A stretch of DNA of 32,920 bases from Gammaproteobacteria bacterium (GCA_018971365.1 JAGXAZ010000008.1:1-32920), one strand, 5' to 3'. Counted from the first letter of the stretch, positions 1 to 9,051 are shown. Notes: a model not told the origin generated them from the sequence alone. Made by a program: numbers and translations.

Positions 1-479
1 ATCACGAATTTCACCTGATCCTGCGCATGCAGCACGGCCAAGTTGATGTACAGGTTGCGCGCAGATTCTCCCGAGCCGGGAGTTTTCAGGTCCATGACGC
101 GCACTACGCGTGCATCAATGCCCGCAATCGACAAGGCGCCGCCGGTTTCAATGGACACCCGGTAGCCGGCATCGCAAAGTCGCGTGAGCAACCCCAGGCA
201 GTTCGGCTGCGCCAGCGGTTCCCCGCCCGTGACGGTGACGAACTCCGGCCGATATTGCGCCACGTCTTTCAGGATCGCATCGAAGCTGCGCCACTCACCG
301 CCGTGGAACGCATAAGCGGTATCGCAGTACTGGCAACGCAGCGGACAACCGGTGAGCCTGACGAACACCGTCGGCCAACCGACGCTGTCCGCTTCGCCCT
401 GGATGGAATGGAAAATCTCGGTGATCCGCAAACGCTCGGTCACCGGCAGATCGTCGCGGCGCATACTTGCCGAATTCAT
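1..479 (-). CDS. queE: 7-carboxy-7-deazaguanine synthase QueE (3' end beyond window)
   Basis: This frame is open to the left window edge, so it is missing from the ORF track; I translated it by hand from ATG at 479. The N-terminus carries the QueE-type radical-SAM cluster motif CPLRCQYC (C-x3-C-x2-C), preceded by ITEIFHSIQGE and followed by TVTGGEPLAQ and ETGGA, all typical of the family. QueE converts 6-carboxy-tetrahydropterin to 7-carboxy-7-deazaguanine using SAM, a [4Fe-4S] cluster and Mg2+, in the queuosine tRNA pathway. About 159 codons are visible and the C-terminus lies outside. It starts 17 nt after the cpoB stop, so it is probably cotranscribed with pal and cpoB; this order is common in gammaproteobacteria. 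A second in-frame ATG at 464 is possible, and neither start has a strong Shine-Dalgarno. Confidence 0.93.
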   Translation of the reverse strand, partial: MNSASMRRDDLPVTERLRITEIFHSIQGEADSVGWPTVFVRLTGCPLRCQYCDTAYAFHGGEWRSFDAILKDVAQYRPEFVTVTGGEPLAQPNCLGLLTRLCDAGYRVSIETGGALSIAGIDARVVRVMDLKTPGSGESARNLYINLAVLHAQDQVKFV

Positions 480-496
480 GCGAGCGGAACTCAGCG

Positions 497-1291
497 TCAG
501 TGACCCTCTTTGCGCATGCGATCCAGGCGCTGGCGTGCAAGTTTCGCCGCGCTGCTTTTGGGGTACTGCCGCAGGACGTTCTGCAGGGTTTTGCGCGCGA
601 CGCTGAACTTGCCGAGTTCGTATTGCGAATATCCCAGCTTGAGCAGCGCATCCGGCGCCTTGTTGGAATCCGGATAGCCCTGCACCACAGCCTGATAGTT
701 CACTACGGCACCCTGGAAATCGCTCATCTGGTAATGCGCCTCACCCATCCAGAACTCCGCATTCGGCACCAGCGGACTTTGCGGATACTGCTGAATGAAA
801 TTGGTGAATCCATTGATCGCATCCTGATAGCGGCCCTGTTTCAGCAGGCTGAAATTCTGCTGGTAGGCCACTTGGTCACCGCCGGCGGCAGCGGATGCCG
901 TACCCGCAGTCGGTACCGGCGCCGCACTGCTCGCGGCGGTCGCTCCAGTGCCCACGCTCAGCTCAAGCTTCTGCAAGCGCTTGTCGAGATCCGAATACAA
1001 ATCCCGCTGTTGTTTGACGCTGAGTTGCTGATCGTGCTGCAGCACCTGGACATCTCCACGCAGTTCGTTGACCTGCTGCTGCAGGCTTTCCTGGTTCTGC
1101 GACAGATTCACCAGACTCTGATTGTTGAATATCTGATCGAGCCGACCAACGCGTGTCTCCAGTTGCTGCTGGCGCGCCAGCAACTGCTGCTGCCGGATGT
1201 ACACCGGATCGTCCGGCCGCACCGTCATGCAGCCGACCAGCAGCACGGCCGGCACCGCGAGTACGCACGCGCGGATACCAAGCGCTTTCAT
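497..1291 (-). CDS. cpoB: Tol-Pal associated cell-division coordinator CpoB (YbgF)
   Basis: The 264-residue protein has an N-terminal export signal, a Gln-rich coiled-coil stretch (about residues 30-120, heptad-like LARQQQLETRV and QNQESLQQQVNEL), a low-complexity Ala/Gly/Thr linker, and a C-terminal TPR array (about 140-264, with GRYQDAINGF and AEFWMGEAHYQ). This is the standard CpoB/YbgF layout. In E. coli CpoB is periplasmic, binds TolA and links PBP1B activity to Tol-Pal constriction. Its ATG overlaps the pal stop by 4 nt (ATGA), so the two are translationally coupled. One oddity is that the signal ends in LLVGC (Cys about 21), which looks like a lipobox, so this homologue may be lipid-anchored rather than soluble. 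Confidence 0.93.
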   Translation of the reverse strand: MKALGIRACVLAVPAVLLVGCMTVRPDDPVYIRQQQLLARQQQLETRVGRLDQIFNNQSLVNLSQNQESLQQQVNELRGDVQVLQHDQQLSVKQQRDLYSDLDKRLQKLELSVGTGATAASSAAPVPTAGTASAAAGGDQVAYQQNFSLLKQGRYQDAINGFTNFIQQYPQSPLVPNAEFWMGEAHYQMSDFQGAVVNYQAVVQGYPDSNKAPDALLKLGYSQYELGKFSVARKTLQNVLRQYPKSSAAKLARQRLDRMRKEGH

Positions 1292-1815
1292 TGCGTCAGG
1301 TACACCAGCACCGCCCGCCGGTTCAGGTGCCAGCAGGCTTCGTCATGTTCATGGCACACGGCATGCGCTTCGCCATAACTCACGGTGCTCAACTGGTTGG
1401 GATTGACGCCCTGGAACAGCAGGAAGCGGCGTACCGATTGTGCACGGCGGTCACCGAGGGCAATGTTGTATTCCCAAGTACCGCGCTCGTCGGTATAGCC
1501 CTCGATCCGCACTCTGGCTTCGGGGTGCGCCATCAGGTATTTGGCGTGCGCCGTCAGTAAGTCCAGATACTCGGGTTTGATGTTGCTCTTGTCAAAATCG
1601 AAATACACGGTCTTCTGGTAAAGGATATTGTTCGGGTCGTCCAAAGGACTGAGCGTGGTTTGCGGCGGAGCCACGGCGGTCGTCGTGGTGGGCGCGGTGC
1701 TGGCAGGCGGCGCGGTGACCGCCGGCGGTGCCGGCACGGGTTTCACGGTCTTGGCGCAACCGGCAAGCACCAACGCCACCGCCAAAATCAACGAAGCGTA
1801 TCGTTCCATCTTCAT
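1288..1815 (-). CDS. pal: Peptidoglycan-associated outer membrane lipoprotein Pal
   Basis: The 175-residue product has a lipoprotein signal with lipobox LAGC (Cys20), a Pro/Thr/Ala linker, and an OmpA-like peptidoglycan-binding domain (about 70-175) with the Pal signature GYTDERGTWEYNIALGDRRA. Pal anchors the outer membrane to peptidoglycan and is the partner of TolB. I start it at 1815 (MKMERYASL) because AGAGG sits about 7 nt upstream; the 312-aa ORF of the track runs back to 2226 only because the tolB relic upstream happens to be in frame. It overlaps cpoB by 4 nt. Normally pal directly follows tolB in one operon. Here the functional tolB is about 18.4 kb away, so pal, cpoB and queE must use another promoter or read-through from malQ-treY. 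Confidence 0.96.
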   Translation of the reverse strand: MKMERYASLILAVALVLAGCAKTVKPVPAPPAVTAPPASTAPTTTTAVAPPQTTLSPLDDPNNILYQKTVYFDFDKSNIKPEYLDLLTAHAKYLMAHPEARVRIEGYTDERGTWEYNIALGDRRAQSVRRFLLFQGVNPNQLSTVSYGEAHAVCHEHDEACWHLNRRAVLVYLTQ

Positions 1816-1882
1816 AATTGTGCCTCTGCAAAGAAAATATGGTGATGCAAAAAAGCGCTCGGACCACTCCCCCGCCTGCTTA

Positions 1883-2250
1883 CTATTGTGACAGGAATAG
1901 ACGGTAAACGGGAGTGTGCCTGCTCGCCGCGGGTGGAGATTGCGACCGTCACTCGCCAAGTGGGCCGTCTTCCCCAATGTCCACGGAAACCCGCATGGCC
2001 GCGATAATGCACGCCGCGGCGGATGATTACGTTGCCCCCTGGAAGAAACCCAGCACCTTGTCCGCGTCACCACAAACAGGGCTCCGCGGCCGGGAATGCC
2101 GGGTTTAACGCTGGCATTGCGCAAACCCCATGTCTCACTATGCGCCGCCGCGAGCGTGTTGCCGTCCGCCGACACCCTGGCCCGAGCAGCGACGCCGGCG
2201 TCAAACGTAGCGCGCTCCGGTGTCACGCCCGCACTGCTACCATCGTCACG
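1883..2250 (-). pseudogene. Decayed duplicate of the tolB 3' end, next to pal
   Basis: On the minus strand this stretch aligns with the last ~115 codons of the intact tolB at 20254-21564. In one frame it reads GVTPERATFD followed by ARVSADGNTL, against TolB GGTPQRITFD and ASVSPDGQTL; then ALFVVT against TolB ALLTLT. After a frame change it reads VSVD, a TGA stop, then HTPVYRLFLSQ-stop against TolB HAPVWGPFLSQ-stop. By hand, ungapped, the last 78 nt share 54 identical positions. At least one frameshift and one in-frame stop show it is not functional, and the 5' boundary is blurred, near 2230-2250. Its intact stop lies 67 nt before pal ATG, so it occupies the position tolB has in a normal tolB-pal operon. 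Confidence 0.85.
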
Positions 2251-2459
2251 ATTGCACGTGACTCTAAGGGCGCATGCATGCAGAAGCTGCTGCCATGGTT
2301 GACCTCCGCCGTCAGCGCGCGTCAGCCGGACACTTCAAGACGCTGATAGCACATGCGTGGAAGATCTCGTGTGATGGCAAAACTGGCAATCTTGTCGCCG
2401 CATCGCCGTCACACGATCTGAATCCGTCACGTGGTCATGCTACCCGTCGGCCCCGCCAT
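2251..2459. other. Intergenic stretch between malQ-treY and the tolB relic
   Basis: About 210 bp with no convincing gene on either strand; the track ORFs here are short or are 5' tails of antisense frames. The end nearest the relic might hold a further, more degraded part of tolB, but I could not align it convincingly. I see no clear intrinsic terminator after the malQ-treY stop and no good sigma-70 promoter for pal. The left junction of the glucan island should lie in this interval. Confidence 0.5.
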
Positions 2460-5400
2460 TTAATCCGTACCAAGCAGTACGGCAGCCGGCAAGGGACTCA
2501 ACAGCCGGGCGGCGATGAACTCGTCGCTTTGACACTTGCGTCCGGTAAAAAGTTCGCGCCAGGTTCGCGTTTTCGAATCTTCCACGACGCAGCGTGTATC
2601 CCCCCACGATGCGGCGGCAAGCGCGCACCGGTCGCCATCCATCAGACCGGGAGACACGCGGGCGACGAAGACGCGTACCGCCGTGCCCGCATGCGCGCGC
2701 TCGAAGGCCAGCACCTCCCCGGCGCGCGGTCCTTGCATCGCCAGGGATTGGTAGCTTGTGCCTGTAAACACCTGCGGATAACGGCGGCGAAGGGCGAGAA
2801 GGCACGCCAAGATATAAAGTTTGACGCGGCCGTCGGGCCACGCGTGCAGCAGCCCGTGAACCGGCGGCGTCGAATTTATCGGACGATCGCCCTGCGCCGA
2901 GGAAAACTCAGCCAGCAGGCGCTCACGCAGAACGAAATCCACCGCCCGACGGTTGTCCGGATCCACCAGCGTGAAATCCCAGAGTTCGCTGCCCTGATAA
3001 ACGTCGGGCACGCCGGGCGCCGTGCACTTGAGCGTGAGCGCGGCGAGACCGGCCAACGCTCCGCTGCGAGCGACGGCGCCTGCAAAGGGCAAAAAACCGC
3101 GCTGAAACTCCCCGCCCCGCGCCGGATCAAGCAAAGCCTCCGCATAGTCGCCGACGACCGCCTCGTATCGGATGTCGGGTGCGAGCCAGGAGGAACGCAG
3201 CTTGCCCTCGCGCAGCGCCTTAGTCAGATATTCACGGAGCCGTGCCGAGAATTCCGCGCACCTCTCCGCATCCGGCGGTGCATCGGCGGGCGGCGGCCAG
3301 ATGGCGAGCAGAGTCTGCCAGACCAGGTATTCGTCCGCGGGATGCAGCCCGGCGGGACGCATACGGGCAGCGGCGGCGCGCAGCCTCGGAACGAGTGCCT
3401 GCCAGTCCTGTGCGTGGGCTGCAAGCATGGCGAGGCGCAGACGCGCGTCCTCGCCGCGCTTGGTGTCATGCGTGGTGCTTGCATTCAGCGCCGCCGGCCA
3501 GTCGCGTGCGCGCCGGCGCATGCGGGCGTGAACATCCTCGGCCGTGATCGCGGCGACGCGCGGATCGCCGCCAACCTCATTCAGGGCGAGCAGCCCGAAA
3601 TCGCGGTAAAAAGCCGTGTCTTCGAGCCCCTTGGCCATCGCGGTGGCGGCGAGCTGCCAGAGGTGCGCCACGCCGTCGCGAAGTGGAGCCGGAAGCCGCG
3701 CGGTTTCCTCGTCCCGCAGCGCCAGTAGTTGCACGAGCCATGTGCGCGCCGGCGCGTCGCCGATCGCAGCCGCCGCGCGTGCGACGATCGCCTCCTGTGC
3801 GGCGCGGGCGGCGGGCGGCGCATCGGCATAAGCACGGTACACGGGCAGCGCGATCACGAAAGCGGTTAGAGCTTCGCGCAGCCGCTCCGGCGCCACCGGT
3901 GCGCGTGCTGCGAGCGCCGCGACGATGCGATCCAGCATCGGCGCAAACAATTCCGTGACGGCCTCGCATTTGGCCCCTACCAGCGCCTCGGTAAAGGGCC
4001 GCGCATCGGGCACAAACGCGCCCCACAGTGCGCGCAGCCGGTCGGCGCCCGCGGCAGGCACGAACACCCGGGTCACGGTGTTGAGGAACTCGTAACCCGT
4101 CGTGCCGGCAACCGGCCAAGGACAAAGGGCCTCGTCCGCGGCGAGAATTTTCTCCACCCACAGGGGTGCGCCGCCCTGCGCCGCAGCCAATTCGTGCAAG
4201 GTCTCGAGATAGCGGCCCGGCGCCGCGAGCCCATCCACGTGATCGAGCCTGAGCCCCGCTACCCCGTCCATGGCAAGCAGGCTGCGGATGCCGGCGTGCA
4301 CCGCAGCGAAGACCACCGGACGCTCCATGCGCAGGGCCGCGAGATCGGTGATGTCGAAGAAGCGGCGGTAATTGATTTCCTGCGGCCCGCGGCGCCAGTG
4401 CACCGGCCGCCAGACCTGCCGTTCGAGGAGCCGTGCGACGCGGTTTGCGTCATCCGAAATCGCGGCGGCGGCCGCGTCCAGCGCGTCCGCTATGGGGACG
4501 TGTTCAGCGAGCGTGGCAAGTTCGGCCTCAAGGGCAAGTCCGGCGGCACGCCTCGTCTCCGTCGCCGACGTGGCAAGTGCGCGCAGGCGGCGTGCAAGCT
4601 CGGTAAGACGGGTGGCTTCCGGCGCCCCGATGCGGAGCCCGGCCAGCCGGACGAGTCCCGCGGTTGAAGCCGGCGCGAGCGGCAGGCGATGGGAAAAATA
4701 CGTAGCGCAAAATCGGCCCGAGGGTTCGAAATTCACCCGGATTTCGCCGCGGGCGAGCACGGTTTCGAGAGGTGCGCCGAGTATCGGCAGCGTCAGACGG
4801 CCGACTTCCGCCGACCAGTCCACGTCGAAGCTCGCATCATGCACTGAGGCGTGGCCCCATTCGAGGAGGTCCATCCACCAGGGATTGGCGGCATCCGCAC
4901 CCATGTGATTGGGTACAAAATCAATGATGGCCTGCATCTTCGCCAGCCTCAGCACGTGCAACAGCGCGGCAAACTCTCCGGGCCCGCCGCGATCCGCGTC
5001 CAGCCGGGCGGGATCGGTCATATCGTAGCCGTGCGCGCTGCCCGGCACGGCGCTCATCACGGGCGAGAGGTAAAGATGACTCACGCCGAGGCGCGCAAGG
5101 TAGGGCACGATCGCGGCCGCCTGCCGGAACCCGAACTGCTTGTTTAACTGCAAGCGATAAGTCGCGATAAGTGCGGATCGCGGGAGCGGCGCCGGTTTGC
5201 CGCGTTCCTGCTGCACGCCACGCAGTACTTCGATGAAGCGGGGATCGCTCAGCCACTGCGGCCAGGGGGGAAGGCGGCGGCGACACCAGTTGGGCTCCTC
5301 ATCTGTTGTGCCCGGCACGTTAACCGGATCCGCGATGCCGAGCGCGTCCTCGGGCTGAATCGCGAGCAACCGGCTCGGGGTGCGCGCAAGCCAGCGGTAC

Positions 5401-7262
5401 ACGGCGGCGGCCGGCGGCTCGGCCTCGGCTCCCGGCAACCCGGCGCGCCGCAGGCACTCGCGGAGTACCGCGCGCTCCCCGGGCCGCGCAGCGTGTGCCG
5501 CCTCACGTGCCTCGGTTGAGGGCCACAACCCGAGCCGGTCCGTGCGCGCGAGATCTGCCCCGGCCCACCAGCCGGCGAGAGGTGGCAGGTCGTGAGTGCC
5601 GGCCATCGTGAGCGCCTCACGCGGATAGTCTTCAGGAGCCCGCGGCTGTCCGGTTTCTCCGCGCTCGAAATACAGCAAACGCAGCGAGAGAATACCGCGC
5701 GCCGCGAGCTGGTTTCGCAGTCCCTCGGGCACCGTGCCGAGGTCCTCGCCGATGACCAGGCAGTGCGCACGATGACTTTCGAGCACAATCGCAGCGAGCA
5801 ACGGCTCCAGCGGGTAGCGCAGGTAGGTGCCCTCTACCGGCTCCACTCCGGGTGGAATCACGAACAGCCGATTGAGCCCGAGCACGTGATCGAGGCGCAG
5901 CGCGCCGGCGTGACGCATATTGGCGCGCAGCAGCTCAATGAATGGCGTGAGCCGCCGCACGCATAGACGCCGCGGATGCAGCGGCGGGAATCCCCAGTTC
6001 TGTCCCCGAGGATTGAGCGGATCGGGCGGCGCGCCGACCGCAAGCCCCATCGCAAAATCCTTGCCACCGGCCCAGACTTCGGCACCCGCGGGATCAGCGC
6101 CGAGCGCGAGATCGCGATAAAACCCCAAACCGAGGCCACCCGCGCGGGCACGCCCGGCTGCCGCCGCAAGCTGCTCGGCCGCCTGCCACTGCAGCCAGAG
6201 AAAGAAATCGCAGACTTCCCGCCGCTCCGCGATGAAACGTTCAAGCGCCGAGGATTCTGGCGCGCGCAACGCCGCCGGCCAGTGACGAAAATCCGCACCG
6301 AACTCGGCGGCGACGGTTTCGTGCCGCGCCCAGGCTGCGATTCCCGCAGACGGTTGCCCACAGAACGCGGCGAAGGCCGGATCGCCGCCCGCGGCCCGAA
6401 AGTTCGCAAAGGCCTCGCGCGCAATGCGGAGTTTCAGCTTTGTCACCGCCGGATAGTCAATCCGCGGCTGGGCGTTGAGTGCGGCGATGCGCGCGGCGCA
6501 GGCCGGACTTGCAAGCCGTTCACGCAACGGTGCGTTCAAGCCCGGCAGCGAGCGCACGTCCAGATACAACGGATTGAGTGCAAGGCGCGAACTTGGCGAA
6601 TAAGGGCTCGCCTGCCCCGGTGCGGCCAGGAACGGCGCATGCAGCGGATTGAGTCCCAGAATGGTCGCGCCCATCGCGCCCGCAGCCTCGCCGAGACCGG
6701 CGAGATCGCCGAAATCGCCGAGGCCAATGCTCGCCGGCCCAAGCTGTTCGTAGAGCTGGATTGCAAACCCGTAGCCACGCAGCGGAGTCTCCGGCCACCA
6801 AGCCCGGGCCGGCGCGCGTATGAGCAGGGTCTCGCTTGTGTTTACGCCGGCCCGTACAGAAACGCGGTAATAACCGGGTGCGAGCGGCGGAAGCATGAGC
6901 ACCCGCTCCGTGCCGCGGTCCTCGAGATCGGCGATTGCGCATGCGCCAGCGGCCTCCCGCGCTTCACCCGTGAGCCGCCATTCGAGCCGGCTTCCGGCAA
7001 GCGCCGCCGGATTCAGGGCGAGACGCGGGGGCGCCGGTTCGAAACTCGCGGCGACCGCGGGCGCCGGTTCACGGGCGTATTCTGCTTCGAGCGCGACGAG
7101 CGCATCCGCCGCCCCGCTGCCGTCCACAGCGTAACCGAGCCCCTCGAGCAGGGCCTTTAGCGTGACCGGCGTTGCCTCGTGGCGGGTGCCGGCGATGTCG
7201 GTATAGGCGGTCGCGAGGCCGACGGCCGCAGCCAGTTCTTCGAGCCGCTGCGGTTCATTCAT
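2460..7262 (-). CDS. Bifunctional 4-alpha-glucanotransferase / maltooligosyltrehalose synthase (MalQ-TreY fusion)
   Basis: A single 1600-residue frame joins two complete enzymes. Residues 1 to about 690 are MalQ (GH77): the loop GQNWGFPPL, nucleophile region LRLDHVLGL (about 457), acid/base GEDLG (about 504) and THDLPPL (about 556). Residues about 695-1600 are TreY (GH13): YRLQLNKQFGF, FVPNHMG (about 781), GLRLDHVDGL (about 1005), VEKIL (about 1037) and THDTKRGEDAR (about 1266). All catalytic residues of both halves appear intact. MalQ transfers glucan segments between maltodextrins; TreY turns the reducing-end alpha-1,4 bond into the alpha,alpha-1,1 bond of maltooligosyltrehalose, which TreZ cleaves. 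The gene overlaps treZ by 8 nt (ATGAATGA) and ends the operon. Such fusions are known in some proteobacteria, but separate genes are commoner. Confidence 0.95.
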   Translation of the reverse strand: MNEPQRLEELAAAVGLATAYTDIAGTRHEATPVTLKALLEGLGYAVDGSGAADALVALEAEYAREPAPAVAASFEPAPPRLALNPAALAGSRLEWRLTGEAREAAGACAIADLEDRGTERVLMLPPLAPGYYRVSVRAGVNTSETLLIRAPARAWWPETPLRGYGFAIQLYEQLGPASIGLGDFGDLAGLGEAAGAMGATILGLNPLHAPFLAAPGQASPYSPSSRLALNPLYLDVRSLPGLNAPLRERLASPACAARIAALNAQPRIDYPAVTKLKLRIAREAFANFRAAGGDPAFAAFCGQPSAGIAAWARHETVAAEFGADFRHWPAALRAPESSALERFIAERREVCDFFLWLQWQAAEQLAAAAGRARAGGLGLGFYRDLALGADPAGAEVWAGGKDFAMGLAVGAPPDPLNPRGQNWGFPPLHPRRLCVRRLTPFIELLRANMRHAGALRLDHVLGLNRLFVIPPGVEPVEGTYLRYPLEPLLAAIVLESHRAHCLVIGEDLGTVPEGLRNQLAARGILSLRLLYFERGETGQPRAPEDYPREALTMAGTHDLPPLAGWWAGADLARTDRLGLWPSTEAREAAHAARPGERAVLRECLRRAGLPGAEAEPPAAAVYRWLARTPSRLLAIQPEDALGIADPVNVPGTTDEEPNWCRRRLPPWPQWLSDPRFIEVLRGVQQERGKPAPLPRSALIATYRLQLNKQFGFRQAAAIVPYLARLGVSHLYLSPVMSAVPGSAHGYDMTDPARLDADRGGPGEFAALLHVLRLAKMQAIIDFVPNHMGADAANPWWMDLLEWGHASVHDASFDVDWSAEVGRLTLPILGAPLETVLARGEIRVNFEPSGRFCATYFSHRLPLAPASTAGLVRLAGLRIGAPEATRLTELARRLRALATSATETRRAAGLALEAELATLAEHVPIADALDAAAAAISDDANRVARLLERQVWRPVHWRRGPQEINYRRFFDITDLAALRMERPVVFAAVHAGIRSLLAMDGVAGLRLDHVDGLAAPGRYLETLHELAAAQGGAPLWVEKILAADEALCPWPVAGTTGYEFLNTVTRVFVPAAGADRLRALWGAFVPDARPFTEALVGAKCEAVTELFAPMLDRIVAALAARAPVAPERLREALTAFVIALPVYRAYADAPPAARAAQEAIVARAAAAIGDAPARTWLVQLLALRDEETARLPAPLRDGVAHLWQLAATAMAKGLEDTAFYRDFGLLALNEVGGDPRVAAITAEDVHARMRRRARDWPAALNASTTHDTKRGEDARLRLAMLAAHAQDWQALVPRLRAAAARMRPAGLHPADEYLVWQTLLAIWPPPADAPPDAERCAEFSARLREYLTKALREGKLRSSWLAPDIRYEAVVGDYAEALLDPARGGEFQRGFLPFAGAVARSGALAGLAALTLKCTAPGVPDVYQGSELWDFTLVDPDNRRAVDFVLRERLLAEFSSAQGDRPINSTPPVHGLLHAWPDGRVKLYILACLLALRRRYPQVFTGTSYQSLAMQGPRAGEVLAFERAHAGTAVRVFVARVSPGLMDGDRCALAAASWGDTRCVVEDSKTRTWRELFTGRKCQSDEFIAARLLSPLPAAVLLGTD

Positions 7263-9051
7263 CGAGCACGACCCGGACCGACCAGGCGGGCAACGTGGCC
7301 TCCGCGCTCACGGGCTGCGCATAGACGAGCCGGCCCGCCGTGGCCGGCGCCGCGAGCGGCATCGCGCCCAGATTCGCCGCCACCTGCCACTGCCCGCCGC
7401 CGGCAAGCGGCCAGGCGACCGCGAACACCGCTGTATCGAGCATTTTCCTGCGGCCGCTCGCAAGACCTGCGAGTCGGGGTACGAGTTCGCGTCGCCGGCA
7501 GGCGATCAAATTGGACAGAAATGCAAGCCACTCGCCGTGCCGCGGCTCACGGGTTTCGGGCCAAACAAGCCGCGAACGCACAAAGGTTTCATCAACGTTT
7601 GGATCGGGAATATCCGCGCGCGAGCGCGGATCGCGAAAGCCGGCGAAGCGGGCGAATTCCGCGCGCCGGCCCGAGCGTACGGCCGAGGCCAGTTCCCCCG
7701 TATAATCGCAAAAATAAAGAAACGGGGTCCCTGCCGCCCACTCTTCGCCCATGAAAAGCAACGGCACGGATGGCGACAGGAACAGCAGGGCATATAACGC
7801 GCGCAAACGCTCGGGCGGCGCGAGCGCCGTCAGGCGTTCGCCGTAAGCACGGTTGCCGATCTGATCATGGTTTTGCAAAAAGTTGACGAACGCGAGCGGT
7901 GGCAAGTGCGCGCTGCGTTCGCCGCGCGGCCGGTTGCGGTAAGCGGAATGCTCCCCCTGATAAACAAAGCCCTCGGCCAGCGCCCGTGCGAGTGCCGCCG
8001 CCGGTTGTCCGGCATAGTCCGCGTAATAGCCGTCGCCCTCGCCGGTGGCAAGAACGTGCGCGGCATGGTGGAAATCGTCGTTCCACTGCGCGGTGCAGCG
8101 CCGCGGCTTGCCGGCCGCATCGCGTTCCAGATAACGCGCCGCATTGTCGTCGTTTTCCAGCACCAGATGCACATGACGATCCGTAATCCTTTCGCGCACC
8201 GTCTCCGCGATTTCCGTCAGGATGTGCACGGGGCTCGGGTCGCGGATTTGGTCCACCGCATCGAAGCGCAGTCCGTCGAAGCGGTACTCTTCCAGCCAAT
8301 ACAGCGCGTTATGGATGAAGAACTCGCGCACTTCGCGGCGCGTGAAATCAATCGCCTCACCCCAGGGCGTGTGATGACACACGGTGAAAAAGTCCGGCGC
8401 GTAACGCGCCAGATAATTTCCGCTCGGGCCGAAGTGGTTGTAAACGACGTCGAGAAATATCATCAGCCCGCGTGCGTGCGCGGCGTCAATCAGATGTTTG
8501 AGGTCATCGGGTCGGCCGTAGGCGGCAGCCGGCGCGAACGGCAGCACGCCGTCGTAACCCCAGTTGCGGCTCCCGGCAAAGTCACTCAACGGCATCAGTT
8601 CCAGCGCCGTCACGCCGAGTGCGGCGAGATGCTCGATGCGGCCGCGCGCGCCGTCGTAATTGCCCGCGGGTGTGAACGCACCGAGATGCACTTCATAAAT
8701 CACGGCCTCAGCCCACGGCCGCCCCCGCCAATCGGTGCTGGTCCAAGCATAGGCGCGCGGATCTATCACCTCGCTCGCACCGTGCGCATCAGCAGGCTGA
8801 AGCCGCGAGGCCGGATCAGGCACCCGCCCACCGTCGCCGAGTACATAGCGGTAACGGCTGCCGGCGCGGGCCTCCGCCGTGGTGCACTCGAACCAGCCTC
8901 CGTCGCCGGCGGTCATCGGCAGGAGACGCTGGTCTTCGTCTTCGAGCAGTACACCGATATGCTTCTCGCCCGGGGCCCAGAGCCTGAAGCGCACGCCGTT
9001 TTCCGTTAATTGTGCTCCCCACGGTGCAGCGTATGAATAATGCAGCGTCAT
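7255..9051 (-). CDS. treZ: Malto-oligosyltrehalose trehalohydrolase TreZ
   Basis: The 598-residue protein has an N-terminal CBM48-like beta domain (GVRFRLWAPGEKHIGVLLED), then a GH13 barrel with YEVHLGAFTPAGN, FLDVVYNHFGPSGNY, nucleophile region GLRFDAVDQI (about 264), acid/base LVLENDDN (about 298) and LQNHDQIGN (about 394), the TreZ signature set. Length matches the family (about 580-620). It hydrolyses the alpha-1,4 bond next to the trehalose end of maltooligosyltrehalose and releases free trehalose. Its ATG overlaps the glgX stop by 4 nt and its stop overlaps the malQ-treY start by 8 nt, so it is translationally coupled on both sides and placed beside its TreY partner. Confidence 0.96.
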   Translation of the reverse strand: MTLHYSYAAPWGAQLTENGVRFRLWAPGEKHIGVLLEDEDQRLLPMTAGDGGWFECTTAEARAGSRYRYVLGDGGRVPDPASRLQPADAHGASEVIDPRAYAWTSTDWRGRPWAEAVIYEVHLGAFTPAGNYDGARGRIEHLAALGVTALELMPLSDFAGSRNWGYDGVLPFAPAAAYGRPDDLKHLIDAAHARGLMIFLDVVYNHFGPSGNYLARYAPDFFTVCHHTPWGEAIDFTRREVREFFIHNALYWLEEYRFDGLRFDAVDQIRDPSPVHILTEIAETVRERITDRHVHLVLENDDNAARYLERDAAGKPRRCTAQWNDDFHHAAHVLATGEGDGYYADYAGQPAAALARALAEGFVYQGEHSAYRNRPRGERSAHLPPLAFVNFLQNHDQIGNRAYGERLTALAPPERLRALYALLFLSPSVPLLFMGEEWAAGTPFLYFCDYTGELASAVRSGRRAEFARFAGFRDPRSRADIPDPNVDETFVRSRLVWPETREPRHGEWLAFLSNLIACRRRELVPRLAGLASGRRKMLDTAVFAVAWPLAGGGQWQVAANLGAMPLAAPATAGRLVYAQPVSAEATLPAWSVRVVLDE

